From Desertimonas sp963786985 (GTDB taxonomy: Bacteria; Actinomycetota; Acidimicrobiia; Acidimicrobiales; Ilumatobacteraceae), in assembly GCA_963786985.1 (NCBI GenBank), contig CAWBBL010000032.1, positions 62,001 to 126,000 of the forward strand: a DNA stretch of 64,000 nucleotides. The letters run 5' to 3'. A program made the position numbers and the translations under genes. Every line of letters starts with the position of its first letter. Within the stretch, counting starts at the first letter, position 1. The notes beneath the pieces are model-generated. The model did no database searches. It saw nothing but the letters and a program-made list of their open reading frames with translations, and had not been told where the DNA came from. Shown here piece by piece: positions 16,708 to 25,986 of the stretch.

Positions 16708-17757
16708 ATGCGCCCGCCCAAGGACTTCTTCCGGCCGTTGGCCGCCGGCGCCCCGGAACCGCTGCGGGAGATCCCGGTCCGTCCGTCGCGGATGATCCAC
16801 TTCCTGCCACCGTCGAACCCCAAGATGGTGGCCAAGGTTCCGGCGCTCGCCCCGACGGTCGACGTGCTGCTCGCCAACCTCGAGGATGGCGTCCCGGCAG
16901 CCGACAAGGAAGCGGCCCGCGCCGGACTGATCGACATCGGCAAGGCCTGGGCCGGCGGCGACACCCAATTGTGGACCCGCGTCAACGCTCTCGACTCTCC
17001 GTGGGTGCTCGACGACCTCACCGCCGCGGTCACCGAAGTCGGTGACCACCTCGACGTGATCATGATCCCCAAGGTCGAGGGTCCCGAGGACATCCACTAC
17101 GCCGACCGCCTCATCGCCCAGCTCGAAGCGAAGGCCGGAATCGGCCGGCCGATCCTCCTCCACGCCATCTTGGAGACAGCTCGCGGCGTCGCCAACGTCG
17201 AGTCGATCTGTGCCGCGTCGCCGCGGATCCAAGGTCTCAGCCTCGGTCCGGCGGACCTCGCCGCCAACCGCCGGATGAAGACGACACGCGTCGGCGGAGG
17301 CCACCCGGACTACGTCGTGCGCGCCGATCCCGACGCTGATCATCCCGACGGCCCTCGCCCGACCCACCAGCAGGACCTCTGGCACTACACCATCGCCCGG
17401 ATGGTCGACGCCTGTGTCACGTACGGCGTCCTGCCGTACTACGGCCCGTTCGGCGACATCGCCGACACGACTGCCTGCGAGGACCAGTTCCGCAACGCCT
17501 ATCTGCTGGGCTGCGTCGGGGCGTGGAGCCTGCACCCGTCGCAGATCGACATTGCCCGGCGGGTGTTCAGCCCGGACCCCGCCGACGTCGCCCACGCCGT
17601 GCGGGTGATCGAGGCGATGGGTGACGGCACCGGGGCGGTCATGCTCGACGGCAGGATGGAGGACGACGCATCCGTGAAGCAGTGCCAGGTCGTCGTCGAC
17701 TTGGCCCGCCAGCTCGCCGAGCGCGACCCCGAACTCGCCGAGCGCTACGCGTTGTGA
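16708..17757 (+). CDS. HpcH/HpaI-CitE family lyase, malyl/methylmalyl-CoA lyase-like
   Basis: The 349-residue TIM-barrel protein has the CitE-family motifs: SRMIHFLPPSNPKM, LLANLEDGVP (Glu-Asp metal ligands), VIMIPKVEGPEDI, LLHAILETARGV (Glu), LSLGPADLA and GAWSLHPSQI. The insertion after PADLAANRRM and the length agree with L-malyl-CoA/beta-methylmalyl-CoA lyases (about 320-350 residues) better than with citrate-lyase beta chains. It would cleave or form C-C bonds of CoA thioesters with Mg2+. The next CitE-like gene overlaps its stop by 4 bp, so the two are co-expressed. Confidence 0.75.
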   Translation: MRPPKDFFRPLAAGAPEPLREIPVRPSRMIHFLPPSNPKMVAKVPALAPTVDVLLANLEDGVPAADKEAARAGLIDIGKAWAGGDTQLWTRVNALDSPWVLDDLTAAVTEVGDHLDVIMIPKVEGPEDIHYADRLIAQLEAKAGIGRPILLHAILETARGVANVESICAASPRIQGLSLGPADLAANRRMKTTRVGGGHPDYVVRADPDADHPDGPRPTHQQDLWHYTIARMVDACVTYGVLPYYGPFGDIADTTACEDQFRNAYLLGCVGAWSLHPSQIDIARRVFSPDPADVAHAVRVIEAMGDGTGAVMLDGRMEDDASVKQCQVVVDLARQLAERDPELAERYAL

Positions 17758-18611
17758 ACCTGCTGCGGTCCGTCCTGTACATGCCCGCCGCCAACGAGCG
17801 GGCACTGGAGAAGGCGACGTCGATCCCGTGCGACGCGATCATCTTCGATCTCGAGGACGCGGTCGCCCCGGACAGCAAGGCCGAAGCCCGCCAGCGGGCT
17901 GCCGCCGCCGTGACGTCCGGGATGTACGGCCACCGCGCCCTGACGATCCGCTGCAACGCGCCGGCGACGCGGTGGGGGAGCGACGACCTCGCCGCGGCGG
18001 CCGCCGGCAAGCCGGCCGCTGTGGTGATTCCCAAGGTCGACTCGTTGGCGACCCTCGACGACGTTGCCGCCCGGCTCGACGCCGGCGGGGCCACGGCGAC
18101 GTCGATCTGGGCGATGATCGAGACGCCGACAGCGATCTTCGACGTCCGTGCCCTCGTTGCTCACCCGCGGGTCAGCGTTCTGGTGATCGGCACCAACGAC
18201 TTGGCACGCGAGCTCCGCGCCCCACTCGCCGTTCCCGGGCGAACGAACCTCACCCCGTACCTGGCCACCGCCGTGCTGGCCGCCCGCGAGGCCGGCCGGC
18301 TGATCCTCGACGGCGTGTACAACGACCTCGACGACGCCGAGGGCTTCGCCGCCGAGTGCCGCCAGGGTGTGGAGATGGGCTTCGACGGCAAGACCCTGAT
18401 CCACCCGAGTCAGGTCGAACCGGCCAACTCGGCGTGGACACCTGCTGCTGACGAGGTCGACCAAGCGCGCCGCGTCATCGAGGCGTTCGCCGCCGCCGAG
18501 GCCGACGGACGCGGCGTGGTGACGGTCGACGGCCGGATGGTCGAGGCGCTCCACGTCGACAACGCCCGGCGCACCCTGGCGCTCGCTGAGGCGATTGCGG
18601 CGGTCGGATGA
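17754..18611 (+). CDS. CoA-ester lyase, CitE-like (HpcH/HpaI family)
   Basis: The 285-residue protein is a compact CitE-like barrel with RSVLYMPAANERALEKA, AIIFDLEDAVAPDSK (Glu-Asp pair), IRCNAP (substrate Arg), VVIPKVDS, WAMIETPTAIF (metal Glu), LVIGTNDLA and GKTLIHPSQVEPAN. This is the common actinobacterial CitE-like form (about 270-290 residues) acting on malyl-, methylmalyl- or citramalyl-CoA. The start is a GTG overlapping the previous stop (GTGA). It is a distant paralogue of the 16708 enzyme, so the pair may act on successive or alternative substrates. The precise substrate cannot be read from the sequence. Confidence 0.78.
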   Translation: MNLLRSVLYMPAANERALEKATSIPCDAIIFDLEDAVAPDSKAEARQRAAAAVTSGMYGHRALTIRCNAPATRWGSDDLAAAAAGKPAAVVIPKVDSLATLDDVAARLDAGGATATSIWAMIETPTAIFDVRALVAHPRVSVLVIGTNDLARELRAPLAVPGRTNLTPYLATAVLAAREAGRLILDGVYNDLDDAEGFAAECRQGVEMGFDGKTLIHPSQVEPANSAWTPAADEVDQARRVIEAFAAAEADGRGVVTVDGRMVEALHVDNARRTLALAEAIAAVG

Positions 18612-18648
18612 GCGTTCGGACTGCGACCTACGTCACGTCGCCACCGCG

Positions 18649-18678
18649 TTTACACCGCCGGCATCGTCCACCTACCCT
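18649..18678 (+). promoter_or_regulatory. possible sigma-70-type promoter for the 18718 hydrolase
   Basis: TTTACA at 18649-18654 and TACCCT at 18673-18678 are separated by 18 bp, 40 bp upstream of the GTG start of the metallo-hydrolase. The only other gap in this stretch is filled by the end of the CitE-like gene. Confidence 0.35.
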
Positions 18679-18717
18679 GGGGAAGCGGTCTATGGCATAT
18701 CTATCTGGGCCAGTCCC

Positions 18718-19554
18718 GTGATCGTCACGTTCCATGGTGTGCGTGGCTCGACGCCGTGCCAGAGTGACGACATCGCCCGCCACGGAGGCAACACGGCGTG
18801 CGTGTCGGTGCAGTCCCCGGGCGAGCAGCCGTTGCTGTTCGACCTCGGCACGGGATTGCGGTACTACGCCGAGTCGATGCCCTCCGACGAGTTGTTCGAG
18901 GGGACGTGCCTGCTCAGCCACCTCCACTGGGACCACGTGCAAGGCCTTCCGTTCTTCAAGCCGTTGCTGCGCAGTGGCGCCCGTCTGTCGATCCACGCTC
19001 CGACGCAGTTCGACGGGCGCCATCCGGGCGAGGTGTTGTTGAGCACGATTCGACCGCCGCTGTTCCCCATCTCGCTGGACGAGTTCAACGGCGACGTCAC
19101 GATTCATTGCGCCAAGCCACAGTTCTCCGTCGGCTCGTACGTCGTGCACTCCGGCGCCGTTCCGCACAACGGGCCGATGGCCGGTTACCGCGTCGAGCGC
19201 GACGACGTCAGCGTCACGTACATCAGCGATCACCAACAGCCTGACGACCCGACGACGTTCGCCGACTCAGTCCTCGAGTTGTGCCGCGGGGTTGATCTGC
19301 TGATCCACGATGCGCAGTACACGCCGAGTGAGTTCGAGCAGAAGCGCACGTGGGGCCACTGCACGGTGGAGTACGCGGTGTCCGTGGCAATCGCCGCCCG
19401 GGTGAAGCGACTCGCCCTGTTCCATCACGATCCGTACCACGACGACGACATGGTCGAACAGATGGCGAAGACGGCCCAGCAATGCGCGGCGGCCCACGGG
19501 ATCGAGGTTTTCGCCGCCGTCGAGGGCACCTCGATCGACCTCACCGCGGCCTGA
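18718..19554 (+). CDS. metallo-beta-lactamase-fold hydrolase (cyclic-phosphodiesterase-like)
   Basis: The 278-residue protein starts IVTFHGVRGSTPC, the entry motif of the MBL phosphodiesterase/PhnP-like branch. It has the metal motif SHLHWDHVQGLPFF (H-x-H-x-D-H), then SGAVPHNGPMAGYRV, ISDHQQPDD and LLIHDAQYTPSEF (later His and Asp ligands), with a final LFHHDPYHDDD. It is probably cytoplasmic. GTG 18718 is chosen because the protein core begins there and the upstream frame is unstructured. The substrate is unknown; cyclic nucleotides or phosphate esters are typical of the branch. Confidence 0.72.
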   Translation: MIVTFHGVRGSTPCQSDDIARHGGNTACVSVQSPGEQPLLFDLGTGLRYYAESMPSDELFEGTCLLSHLHWDHVQGLPFFKPLLRSGARLSIHAPTQFDGRHPGEVLLSTIRPPLFPISLDEFNGDVTIHCAKPQFSVGSYVVHSGAVPHNGPMAGYRVERDDVSVTYISDHQQPDDPTTFADSVLELCRGVDLLIHDAQYTPSEFEQKRTWGHCTVEYAVSVAIAARVKRLALFHHDPYHDDDMVEQMAKTAQQCAAAHGIEVFAAVEGTSIDLTAA

Positions 19555-19561
19555 GCGCGGC

Positions 19562-19967
19562 TTGGTCGACGCCCCGACGATCGCCGATCTCGCTCGCCTC
19601 GTCGTTGGGCTCGCCCTGCTGGCCGCGGCCGTGGCCAAGATCGCATCCGGAGCCCGGTGGGTCGATCAGGCGTCCGCGCTCGGCGTCACGAGATCAGTGG
19701 CGGTGGCCCTGCCGTGGTTCGAGCTGGTCGTCGGGGCGGCGGTCGTCAGCGGGCTCGCCGAGCCATGGCCGGTCGCCGTCGCCGTGGCGGTCTTGACCGC
19801 CTTCACGTTGTGGATCGTCGTGCACCTCGTCCGCGGCCAGCACCCGCCGTGCGCCTGCTTCGGAGTCCTGTCGGCCACGCCGTTGTCGTGGTGGCACGTC
19901 ACCCGCAACGTCGTGTTGATCGCGCTCGGCGTGCTCGCGATCGTCAGCCTCGTCGATCAGCCCTTGA
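19562..19967 (+). CDS. MauE/DoxX-like membrane protein, 3' end unclear
   Basis: About 130 residues form four hydrophobic helices: LARLVVGLALLAAAVAKI, an ALPWFELVVGAAVV segment, VAVAVLTAFTLWIVV and NVVLIALGVLAIV. The C-A-C-F-G motif between helices 3 and 4 is the redox-like signature of MauE-type proteins, which work with thioredoxin-like partners in disulfide chemistry. The start is probably TTG 19562. The reading frame has no stop before 20380, running antisense through the convergent permease gene. A TGA in the +1 frame at 19965-19967 suggests an indel just before the end. Its 3' end overlaps the convergent permease by about 10 bp. Confidence 0.6.
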
Positions 19968-20871
19968 TCGCGCCGCTCATGGCCTCGCCGCTGATGAAGA
20001 AGCGGCGGAAGACGATGAACAGTCCGATCGGCAGGACCATCGAGATCGCCAGGGCGGCGAGGAACACGTCGAGTTGGAGCGTGTCGCGGACCAGCGGCAG
20101 GCGCACCGACAGCGGTTGGATCGCCGGAGTCAGGGAGCACGACCAGCGGCCAGAGGTAGTCCTTCCACGTCGAAGAGCACGGCGAACACCGAGACGACGC
20201 CGATCACCGGCTTCGACATCGGCAGCGACGATCGACCAGCAGCAGGCGGATCGGCCCGGCGCCGTCGACCTGCGCGGCCTCGATGATCTCGATGGGCAGG
20301 TTCTCCATGAACCGCTTGACGAGGATGACGTTGAAGGCGCTGGCCCCGGCCGGCAGCCAGATCGCCCCAGTAGGAGTTGAGCAACGACGTGCCGACGATC
20401 GGCAGGTCGAGCACCGTCAGGAACAGCGGGACGAGCAGGACGACCGGCGGGACGAACAACGTGACGAGCACGGCGCCGGTGAGGATCCGGGCGTACCACG
20501 GCCGCAGGATGCCGAGCACGTAACCGCCCGTGACGGCGACGACCAACTGGACGAGCCACGAGCCGACGGCGATCTTGACGGTATTGAGGAAGTAGTGGCC
20601 GATCTGCGCGTCGCGCCACGCCGTGACGAGGTTCTCGAAGTCGAACCCGCTCGGCCACAGGGCCATCGGGTGGCGCAACGTGTCCTGGGTCGTCGACGAT
20701 CGCTGACTTGGCGAGCCACAGCAGCGGCCCGAGCCCGACGACGACGAGCAGGACGAGCAGCAGGGCGTTGTGGCGCCGCGTCAGCGCACCCAGCGGACGC
20801 CGATTTGCGGCCCCGTTGCGACCGGCGAGCAGGACACTGCAGCCGTTCACTCGGGGCCGCCCTGTAGCCAT
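19957..20871 (-). CDS. carbohydrate ABC permease (MalG/AraQ-like), six apparent indels
   Basis: Joined fragments give a typical ~285-residue inner-membrane permease: first helix LLLVLLVVVGLGPLLWL, periplasmic segment QDTLRHPMALWPSGFDFENLVTAW, LNTVKIAVGSWLVQLVVAV, LGILRPWYARILTGAVLV, the LLNSYW-AIWLPAGASAFN segment, the EAA loop (EAAQVDGAGPIRL) and the end FLAALAISMVLPIGLFIVFRRFFISG. Continuity requires single-base corrections near 20697, 20366, 20239, 20226, 20171 and 20134, each an extra base. It is the second permease of an alpha-glucoside importer. As written, the sequence cannot encode the full protein. Confidence 0.72.
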   Translation of the reverse strand: MATGRPRVNGCSVLLAGRNGAANRRPLGALTRRHNALLLVLLVVVGLGPLLWLAKSAIVDDPGHVAPPDGPVAERVRLREPRHGVARRADRPLLPQYRQDRRRLVARPVGRRRHGRLRARHPAAVVRPDPHRRRARHVVRPAGRPARPAVPDGARPADRRHVVAQLLLGRSGCRPGPAPSTSSSSSGSWRTCPSRSSRPRRSTAPGRSACCWSIVAADVEAGDRRRLGVRRALRRGRTTSGRWSCSLTPAIQPLSVRLPLVRDTLQLDVFLAALAISMVLPIGLFIVFRRFFISGEAMSGAIKG

Positions 20872-20877
20872 GACGGT

Positions 20878-21741
20878 TCATTGCGTCGACCACGCTCTCG
20901 TGGCCCGGAAGTACACGGCGGTGAAGGCCGCAAGGCAGCCGGCGAGCATCAGGCTCAGCGCCGCCGCGGCGCCGTAGTCACCACCGCCGCCGGCGCCGAA
21001 GGCGTAGCGGAAGATCAGCAGCATCACCGTCATGCGTCGAGTTCGCCGGTCCGCCCTGGGTGAGCAGGTACGGCTCGGTGAAGATCTGCAACGTGCCGAT
21101 CAGCTGGAGGATCAGCGTCACGAACAGCACGGTGCGCAGCTGCGGCAGCGTGACGTGCCAGATCTTGCGCCAGATCGAGGCGCCGTCGACCTCGGCGGCC
21201 TCGTACAGCTCGCTGTTCACTCCGGTCAGGGCAGCGAGGTAGATGATCACCGTCGCCCCGGCCGCCGACCACGTGGCGAGGAGGACGATCGACGGCATCG
21301 CCCAGGTTCGGTCCTGGAACCACGGATACGGACCGAGTCCGACCCAGCCGAGGATCGTGTTGAACGTGCCGGTCGGGCTGGCGTCGTAGAACACTCGCCA
21401 CAGCAGGATCGAGGCGACCGGCGGGATGACCACCGGCAGGTAGGCGAGCCCGGCGTAGAGGCCGCGGAACCTGCGCACCTCGCTGATCCAGCACGGCGAG
21501 GATGATCGGCACGGGATAGCCGAACACGAGGGCGAGGAACACGAACCACAGGGTGTTCTTCACGGCGGTCGTCAGCAGCGGGTCGTCGAAGCACCCGGCG
21601 GAAGTTGTCGAGGCCGACCCACCGGGCACTGTCGACGAGGTTGGTCTCCTGCAGGCTGAGCACGAAGGCCCGCACGAGCGGCCACCACGAGAAGTAGGTG
21701 AACGTGAGCAGCAGCGGGAGCGTGAGCACCAGCGTGCTCAC
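20878..21741 (-). CDS. carbohydrate ABC permease (MalF/UgpA-like), three or more apparent indels
   Basis: The pieces assemble into a MalF/UgpA-like permease: LTLPLLLTFTYFSWWPLVRAF (first helix), NTLWFVFLALVFGYPVPIILAVL, GLAYLPVVIPPVASILLW, IVLLATWSAAGATVIIYLAAL, then the EAA loop (LYEAAEVDGASIWRKIWHVTLPQL) and IFTEPYLLTQGGPANST. Single extra bases are inferred near 21591, 21488 and 21034. The start is GTG 21741, or ATG 21793 if another indel lies between. The stop overlaps the likely start region of the following permease. It belongs with the binding protein upstream and the second permease downstream. Confidence 0.72.
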
Positions 21742-21796
21742 CCAGCCGCCCCCGGCCGGGGAACGGCGTCCCCGGCCGGTGAGTCGATGGCATCGA

Positions 21797-23178
21797 TCAG
21801 CCCGCCGCCTCGACCAGCGCGGTCACGTCGGCGTCGGCCTGGGCGAGCAGGGCGGCGATGTCGGCGTCCTCCTCGGTGAGCACGGTCTGCACGACCGTGT
21901 CGAGGATCGCGTACATCTCCTGGGTGTGCGCCGGCGGCTCGGGGATCAGTGGCTGGTCGAGGATGCTGTCCTTGAACGAAGCCATCTGCTCCTGCGGCAC
22001 GTTGACGAGACTCGGCCACCCAGGCGTCGGACTGGGCGAGCTGCTCGGCGCTGAAGATCGGCAGCGCCGGCGTGCCGATCGGGGCGTCGTGGCGGCCAGT
22101 GCTTCGGCATCGGCGACGGCGGCTTCCTCGTTGGTCAGCTTGCCCATGTAGAAGAAGTCGATCCACTTCACCGCGGCGTCGCGCTCGGCGTCCGATGGCG
22201 TCGGCCCGCACGGCGTCGATCTGTACCGCCACCGAGCACGCCGGCGTCTGTCGCCTTCGAGCGGGATGACCGTCAGACCGTACGTGGCCGGGTCGACTCC
22301 GTTCTCGGTGACGAGGCTGTTGTAGACGTCGGAGCCGCCCATGTACATGCCGACCTGCCCGGCGGCGAACGCCTGGTTGATCGTGCGCCCAGTTCGAGCA
22401 GGAAGTTCGAGCCCATCGAGTTGTCCTCCCAGCGCAGCGACTGGAGGTATTCGAGGGCGGCGATCGTGCCCGGGTTGTCGATCGTCACGTCGACGCCGTC
22501 GGCGGTCTCCTCCTGGAGGCGGCCACCGAAGGCGTAGCTGAGCGTCGTCAGCATCCAGCCCGCCGGTGTTGTCCTGCGACATCTGGGCGAAGCCGGCCTG
22601 ACCGGTCGCCTCGGAGATCGCCGCTGCGGCCTCACGCACCTCGTCCCACGTCGTCGGCGGGGCGTCGGGGTCGAGACCGGCCTCCTCGAACATCGCCCGG
22701 TTGTAGTGCAGGCCGATGCCGTAGGCGGCGATCGGCACGCCGAAGATGGCGCCGTCGGCGTCCTGGGCGACGGCGAGCACGTTGGGGTTGAAGTCGGCGG
22801 CGTACGGCAGCGGCCTCGACCTCGGCGGTGATGTCGGCCACCTGGCCGCGCTCGGAGCAGACCCTGGATGTCGGTGAACGGGATCTGGAACACCGTCGGC
22901 AGCGTGCCGCCGGCGAGCTGGGCGGCGAACGTGGCGACGTCGTACTCGTACTCGTCTGGTTCGACCGTGATGTTCGGGTACTGCGCCTCGAACTCCTCGA
23001 CGCGCTGGAGGAAGGCCTCGCGAGTCTCCTCTTCCGTGCTCGGCGGCAGATTGCTCACCGAGATCGTGACCTCTTCTGCCGAGGCTGGCCGCTGGGCGGT
23101 GGCGAAGCCGGCTGCGACTTGTGTGACGGCGAATGCGCCACAGGCCGCGAGCACGGCGGTTCGGTACCGGTTTCGCAT
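21797..23178 (-). CDS. extracellular sugar-binding protein of an ABC importer, multiple indels
   Basis: A signal peptide (RTAVLAACGAFAVTQVAAGFATA) is followed by a mature region typical of family-1 solute-binding proteins: EAFLQRVEEFEAQYPNI, GIGLHYNRAMFEEAGLDP, TTWDEVREAAAAI, NQAFAAGQVGMYMGGSD and KWIDFFYMGKL. Extra bases are inferred near 22855, 22811, 22558, 22249, 22221, 22196 and 22011, and lost bases near 22388 and 22090. No lipobox Cys is seen, so anchoring is uncertain. An AAGGAGCAAC ribosome binding site precedes ATG 23178. It would deliver an alpha-glucoside to the two permeases downstream; no dedicated ATPase is present, so a shared MsiK-type ATPase is likely. Confidence 0.72.
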
Positions 23179-23189
23179 GATGTTGCTCC

Positions 23190-24836
23190 TTACTGTTCCG
23201 GGTCTGGTTGGTGGTTGTCGAGGTGGACCCATGCCGCCGAGTCGACCGGGAGCCGGTCGCCGTCCAGTGGCCCACTGGTGAGCAAGACGGTCCCGGCAGG
23301 CAGCTGGACGGGACCGGAGGACAGGTTGACGATGCAGGCGATGTCGTCGCGGGCAAACGCCAGGACGCCGGGCTCGGCGTCGAGCCAGGCGACTGCGGTG
23401 GTCGCCCCGACGAGACGCCGGCGGCGCACGGCGAGGATGTGGCGGTAGAGGGCGAGCATCGACGTCGGGTCGTCCTGCTCAGCGGCGACCGAGAGTGTGG
23501 CCCACGACGCCGGTTGGGGCAGCCATGGGGTGCTGCCCGCCGGCCCGAAGCCGTACGGCGACTGCGACCCGTCCCAGGGCAGCGGGACGCGGCACCCGTC
23601 GCGCCCCGGGTCGGTGCCTCCGGACTGGAAGTGCATCGGATCCTGTAGGTGTTCGAGAGGCAGGTCCTCGACCTCGGGCAAGCCGAGCTCCTCGCCTTGG
23701 TACACGTAGAGCGTGCCGGGCAGGGCGGCGACGAGCAGCGCCGCGGCGCGGGCCCGTCGGGTGCCGAGCTGCAAGTCGGTGGGTGTGCCGACGCGCTTGG
23801 CAGCGAACGAGAACGTCGTGTCGACGCGGCCGTAGCGGGTTACGACGCGGGTGACATCGTGGTTGGAGAGGACCCAAGATGGCGGAGCGCCCACTGGCGC
23901 GTGGCTGGCCAGCGTGTCGTCGATGCACGCGCGCAGCGCGTCGGCTTCCCACGGGCAGGCGAGGAAGTCGAAGTTGAACGCGCCGTGCAGCTCGTCGGGA
24001 CGCAGATAGCGGGCGAAGCGCTGGCGGTCCTCCAGCCACACTTCGCCGATCAGGGCGCGCGGCGGGTCGTACGAATCGGCGATCGTGCGCCATGACCGGT
24101 AGACGTCGTGGATCTCGTCGCGGTCGACGAACGGGTGGTCCGAACCCGGGGCGACGTCTCCGAGATCTGGCAGCGCCGGGTCCTTGATCGCCAACGCCGC
24201 GGAGTCGATGCGGATGCCGGCGGCGCCCCGGTCGAACCAGAAGCGCAGGATCTCCTCGTGCTCTTCGCGGACTGCCGGATTGGCCCAGTTGAGGTCTGGT
24301 TGGGCAGGAGCGAAGAGGTGCAGGAACCAGTCGCCACGAGTGCCGTCGGGGTTCTTCGTACGCGTCCACGCCGAGTCGCCGAAGTGCGATGTCCAGTTGT
24401 TCGGCGGCTCGTTGCCGATCGGGCCTCGACCACGGCGGAACCAGAAGCGGTCGCGCATCGCCGACGATGGCCCGCCGGCGTGGGCCTGGATGAACCACGG
24501 GTGCTGATCGGAGACGTGATTGGGGACGATGTCGATGATCGTGCGGATGCCGATGGCCAGCGCTTCGGCGATCAGCGCCTCGGCCTCGGCGAGCGTGCCG
24601 AAGGCGGGGTCGATGGCCCGGTAGTCGGCGACGTCGTAGCCGCCGTCGGCCAGCGGCGAGGCGTACCACGGGTTGTACCAGATGGCGTCGACGCCGAGGT
24701 CGTGGAGATAGCCGAGGTGGGCGCGCACGCCAGCGAGGTCGCCGACACCATCGCCGTTGGCGTCGGCGAAGCTACGCACGTAGAGCTGGTAGATGACGGC
24801 GTCGCGCCACCATGCGTCCTGCTCGGCTGCTGACAC
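23190..24836 (-). CDS. alpha-glucosidase, GH13 family
   Basis: The 548-residue protein is an intact GH13 (alpha/beta)8 glycosidase: AVIYQLYVRSFADANGDGVGDL at the N terminus, DIVPNHVSDQHPWF (region I), AAGIRIDSAALAI (region II, nucleophile Asp), LIGEVWLEDR (region III, acid Glu) and VLSNHDVTRVVTRYG (region IV, HD). Tyr-rich VYQGEELGLPEVE follows, as in oligo-1,6/alpha-1,4-glucosidases of the sucrose/trehalulose hydrolase type. There is no signal peptide, so it hydrolyses imported oligosaccharides in the cytoplasm. GTG 24836 is chosen because GGGGGGAATA lies just upstream. It is first in the leftward glucoside operon and lies next to its LacI regulator. Confidence 0.85.
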   Translation of the reverse strand: MSAAEQDAWWRDAVIYQLYVRSFADANGDGVGDLAGVRAHLGYLHDLGVDAIWYNPWYASPLADGGYDVADYRAIDPAFGTLAEAEALIAEALAIGIRTIIDIVPNHVSDQHPWFIQAHAGGPSSAMRDRFWFRRGRGPIGNEPPNNWTSHFGDSAWTRTKNPDGTRGDWFLHLFAPAQPDLNWANPAVREEHEEILRFWFDRGAAGIRIDSAALAIKDPALPDLGDVAPGSDHPFVDRDEIHDVYRSWRTIADSYDPPRALIGEVWLEDRQRFARYLRPDELHGAFNFDFLACPWEADALRACIDDTLASHAPVGAPPSWVLSNHDVTRVVTRYGRVDTTFSFAAKRVGTPTDLQLGTRRARAAALLVAALPGTLYVYQGEELGLPEVEDLPLEHLQDPMHFQSGGTDPGRDGCRVPLPWDGSQSPYGFGPAGSTPWLPQPASWATLSVAAEQDDPTSMLALYRHILAVRRRRLVGATTAVAWLDAEPGVLAFARDDIACIVNLSSGPVQLPAGTVLLTSGPLDGDRLPVDSAAWVHLDNHQPDPEQ

Positions 24837-24920
24837 AGATATTCCCCCCGAAGTGACTGCGCCCACACCTAAGCAAACGGGACGAGATGATGCAAGAACA
24901 CATCAGACTTACGCAGAAAT

Positions 24921-24935
24921 GCAACGAATGCTTGC
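24921..24935. promoter_or_regulatory. possible LacI-type operator before the alpha-glucosidase operon
   Basis: GCAACGAATGCTTGC is an imperfect dyad (GCAA/TTGC ends) about 85 bp upstream of the alpha-glucosidase start and just beyond the 3' end of the LacI gene. It resembles the better palindrome at 25987 in front of the regulator itself. Confidence 0.35.
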
Positions 24936-24956
24936 GAGATGTAAGCGATCGGCCGA

Positions 24957-25961
24957 CTAGGTGGCACTGCCGGTGGACGACCGCACGACCAATTCGGGGG
25001 CGTAGAGCAACTCCGTGGGACCGTCGTGGCGTCCTTCGAGCTGGCTCATCAGCCGGTCGACGGCTGCCCGCCCCATCGTCTCGATCGGTTGGCGGACCGT
25101 CGTCAACGGTGGGTCGGTGTACTTCATGAACGCCGAGTCGTCGAACCCGACGACCGAGACGTCACCGGGTACCTGGAGCCCGCGTCGGCGAACGGCGCGA
25201 ATCGCCCCGAGGGCCAGTGGATCGCTGGCACAGACGATGGCGGTGACACCGTCGTCGAGCAACGCGCCGCACGCGGCCTGACCGCTCTCTGCGGAGAACA
25301 TCGATCGGGCCACCCGGTGATCCGGAATGTCGATGCGTTGGCGGGCCGCGGCATCCCGCGCTCCGTCGCGCTTGCGGTTGCTGGGCACGTGGTCGGCGGG
25401 ACCCAGGAGCAGTCCGATGTTCCGGTGTCCGAGCGCGACGAGGTGATCGAGTGCCTGCTCAGCGGCCATCGCATCGTCGCACGAGACCGTCGGGAAGTCG
25501 AGCCACGCGGCGGCTGCGTTGATGAACACCACGGGCAGATTGCGTTCGGCCAACTTGGCGTAGTGCCCGTGGGGAGCTTCCTCCTGGGCGTACATGCCGC
25601 CGGCGAACACGACGCCGGACACCTGTTGGTCGAACAGCAGGTCGACGTACGCCGCTTCGGTGAAACCACCCACCGTGCGCGTGCACAGCACGGGGGTGCA
25701 GCCGTGCTGGGCGAGCGCTCCCCCCACGACGTCGGCGACCGCCGGGAAGATCGGGTTCTGGAGTTCGGGCAGGACCAGCCCGACGAGGCGGGCTCGTTCG
25801 CCGCGCAGCTGCGTCGGGCGCTCGTAGCCGAGCACGTCGAGCGCCGTGAGTACCGCCTGGCGGGTGGACTCGGCCACTCCGGGACGCTGGTTGAGCACCC
25901 GGCTGACCGTCGCCTCGCTGACGCCGACGTGTCGAGCTACGTGAGCAAGGCGCCGACGCAC
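24957..25961 (-). CDS. LacI-family transcriptional regulator
   Basis: The 334-residue protein has an N-terminal helix-turn-helix (LAHVARHVGVSEATVSRVLNQRPGVAESTR), the hinge helix around VLGYERP, and a periplasmic-binding-protein-like effector domain: LVGLVLPELQNPIFP, VSGVVFAGG, HLVALGHRNIGLLLGP, AIVCASDPLALGAIRA, SVVGFDDSAFMKYTDPPLTTVRQP. It lies immediately upstream of the alpha-glucosidase and importer genes in the same direction, so it very likely represses them and is relieved by an alpha-glucoside. The start is GTG 25961 with only a GCGGGG run adjoining it, so weak or leaderless initiation is possible. Confidence 0.85.
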   Translation of the reverse strand: MRRRLAHVARHVGVSEATVSRVLNQRPGVAESTRQAVLTALDVLGYERPTQLRGERARLVGLVLPELQNPIFPAVADVVGGALAQHGCTPVLCTRTVGGFTEAAYVDLLFDQQVSGVVFAGGMYAQEEAPHGHYAKLAERNLPVVFINAAAAWLDFPTVSCDDAMAAEQALDHLVALGHRNIGLLLGPADHVPSNRKRDGARDAAARQRIDIPDHRVARSMFSAESGQAACGALLDDGVTAIVCASDPLALGAIRAVRRRGLQVPGDVSVVGFDDSAFMKYTDPPLTTVRQPIETMGRAAVDRLMSQLEGRHDGPTELLYAPELVVRSSTGSAT

Positions 25962-25986
25962 CCCCGCAACTGTACGACATCAACCC

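Noticed and set aside
20130..22860. Programmed +1 frameshifting or an unusual decoding system in transporter genes
   Set aside because: The breaks are too many, include lost as well as extra bases, share no slippery motif, and also occur in an FkbM gene. Sequence error or decay is simpler.
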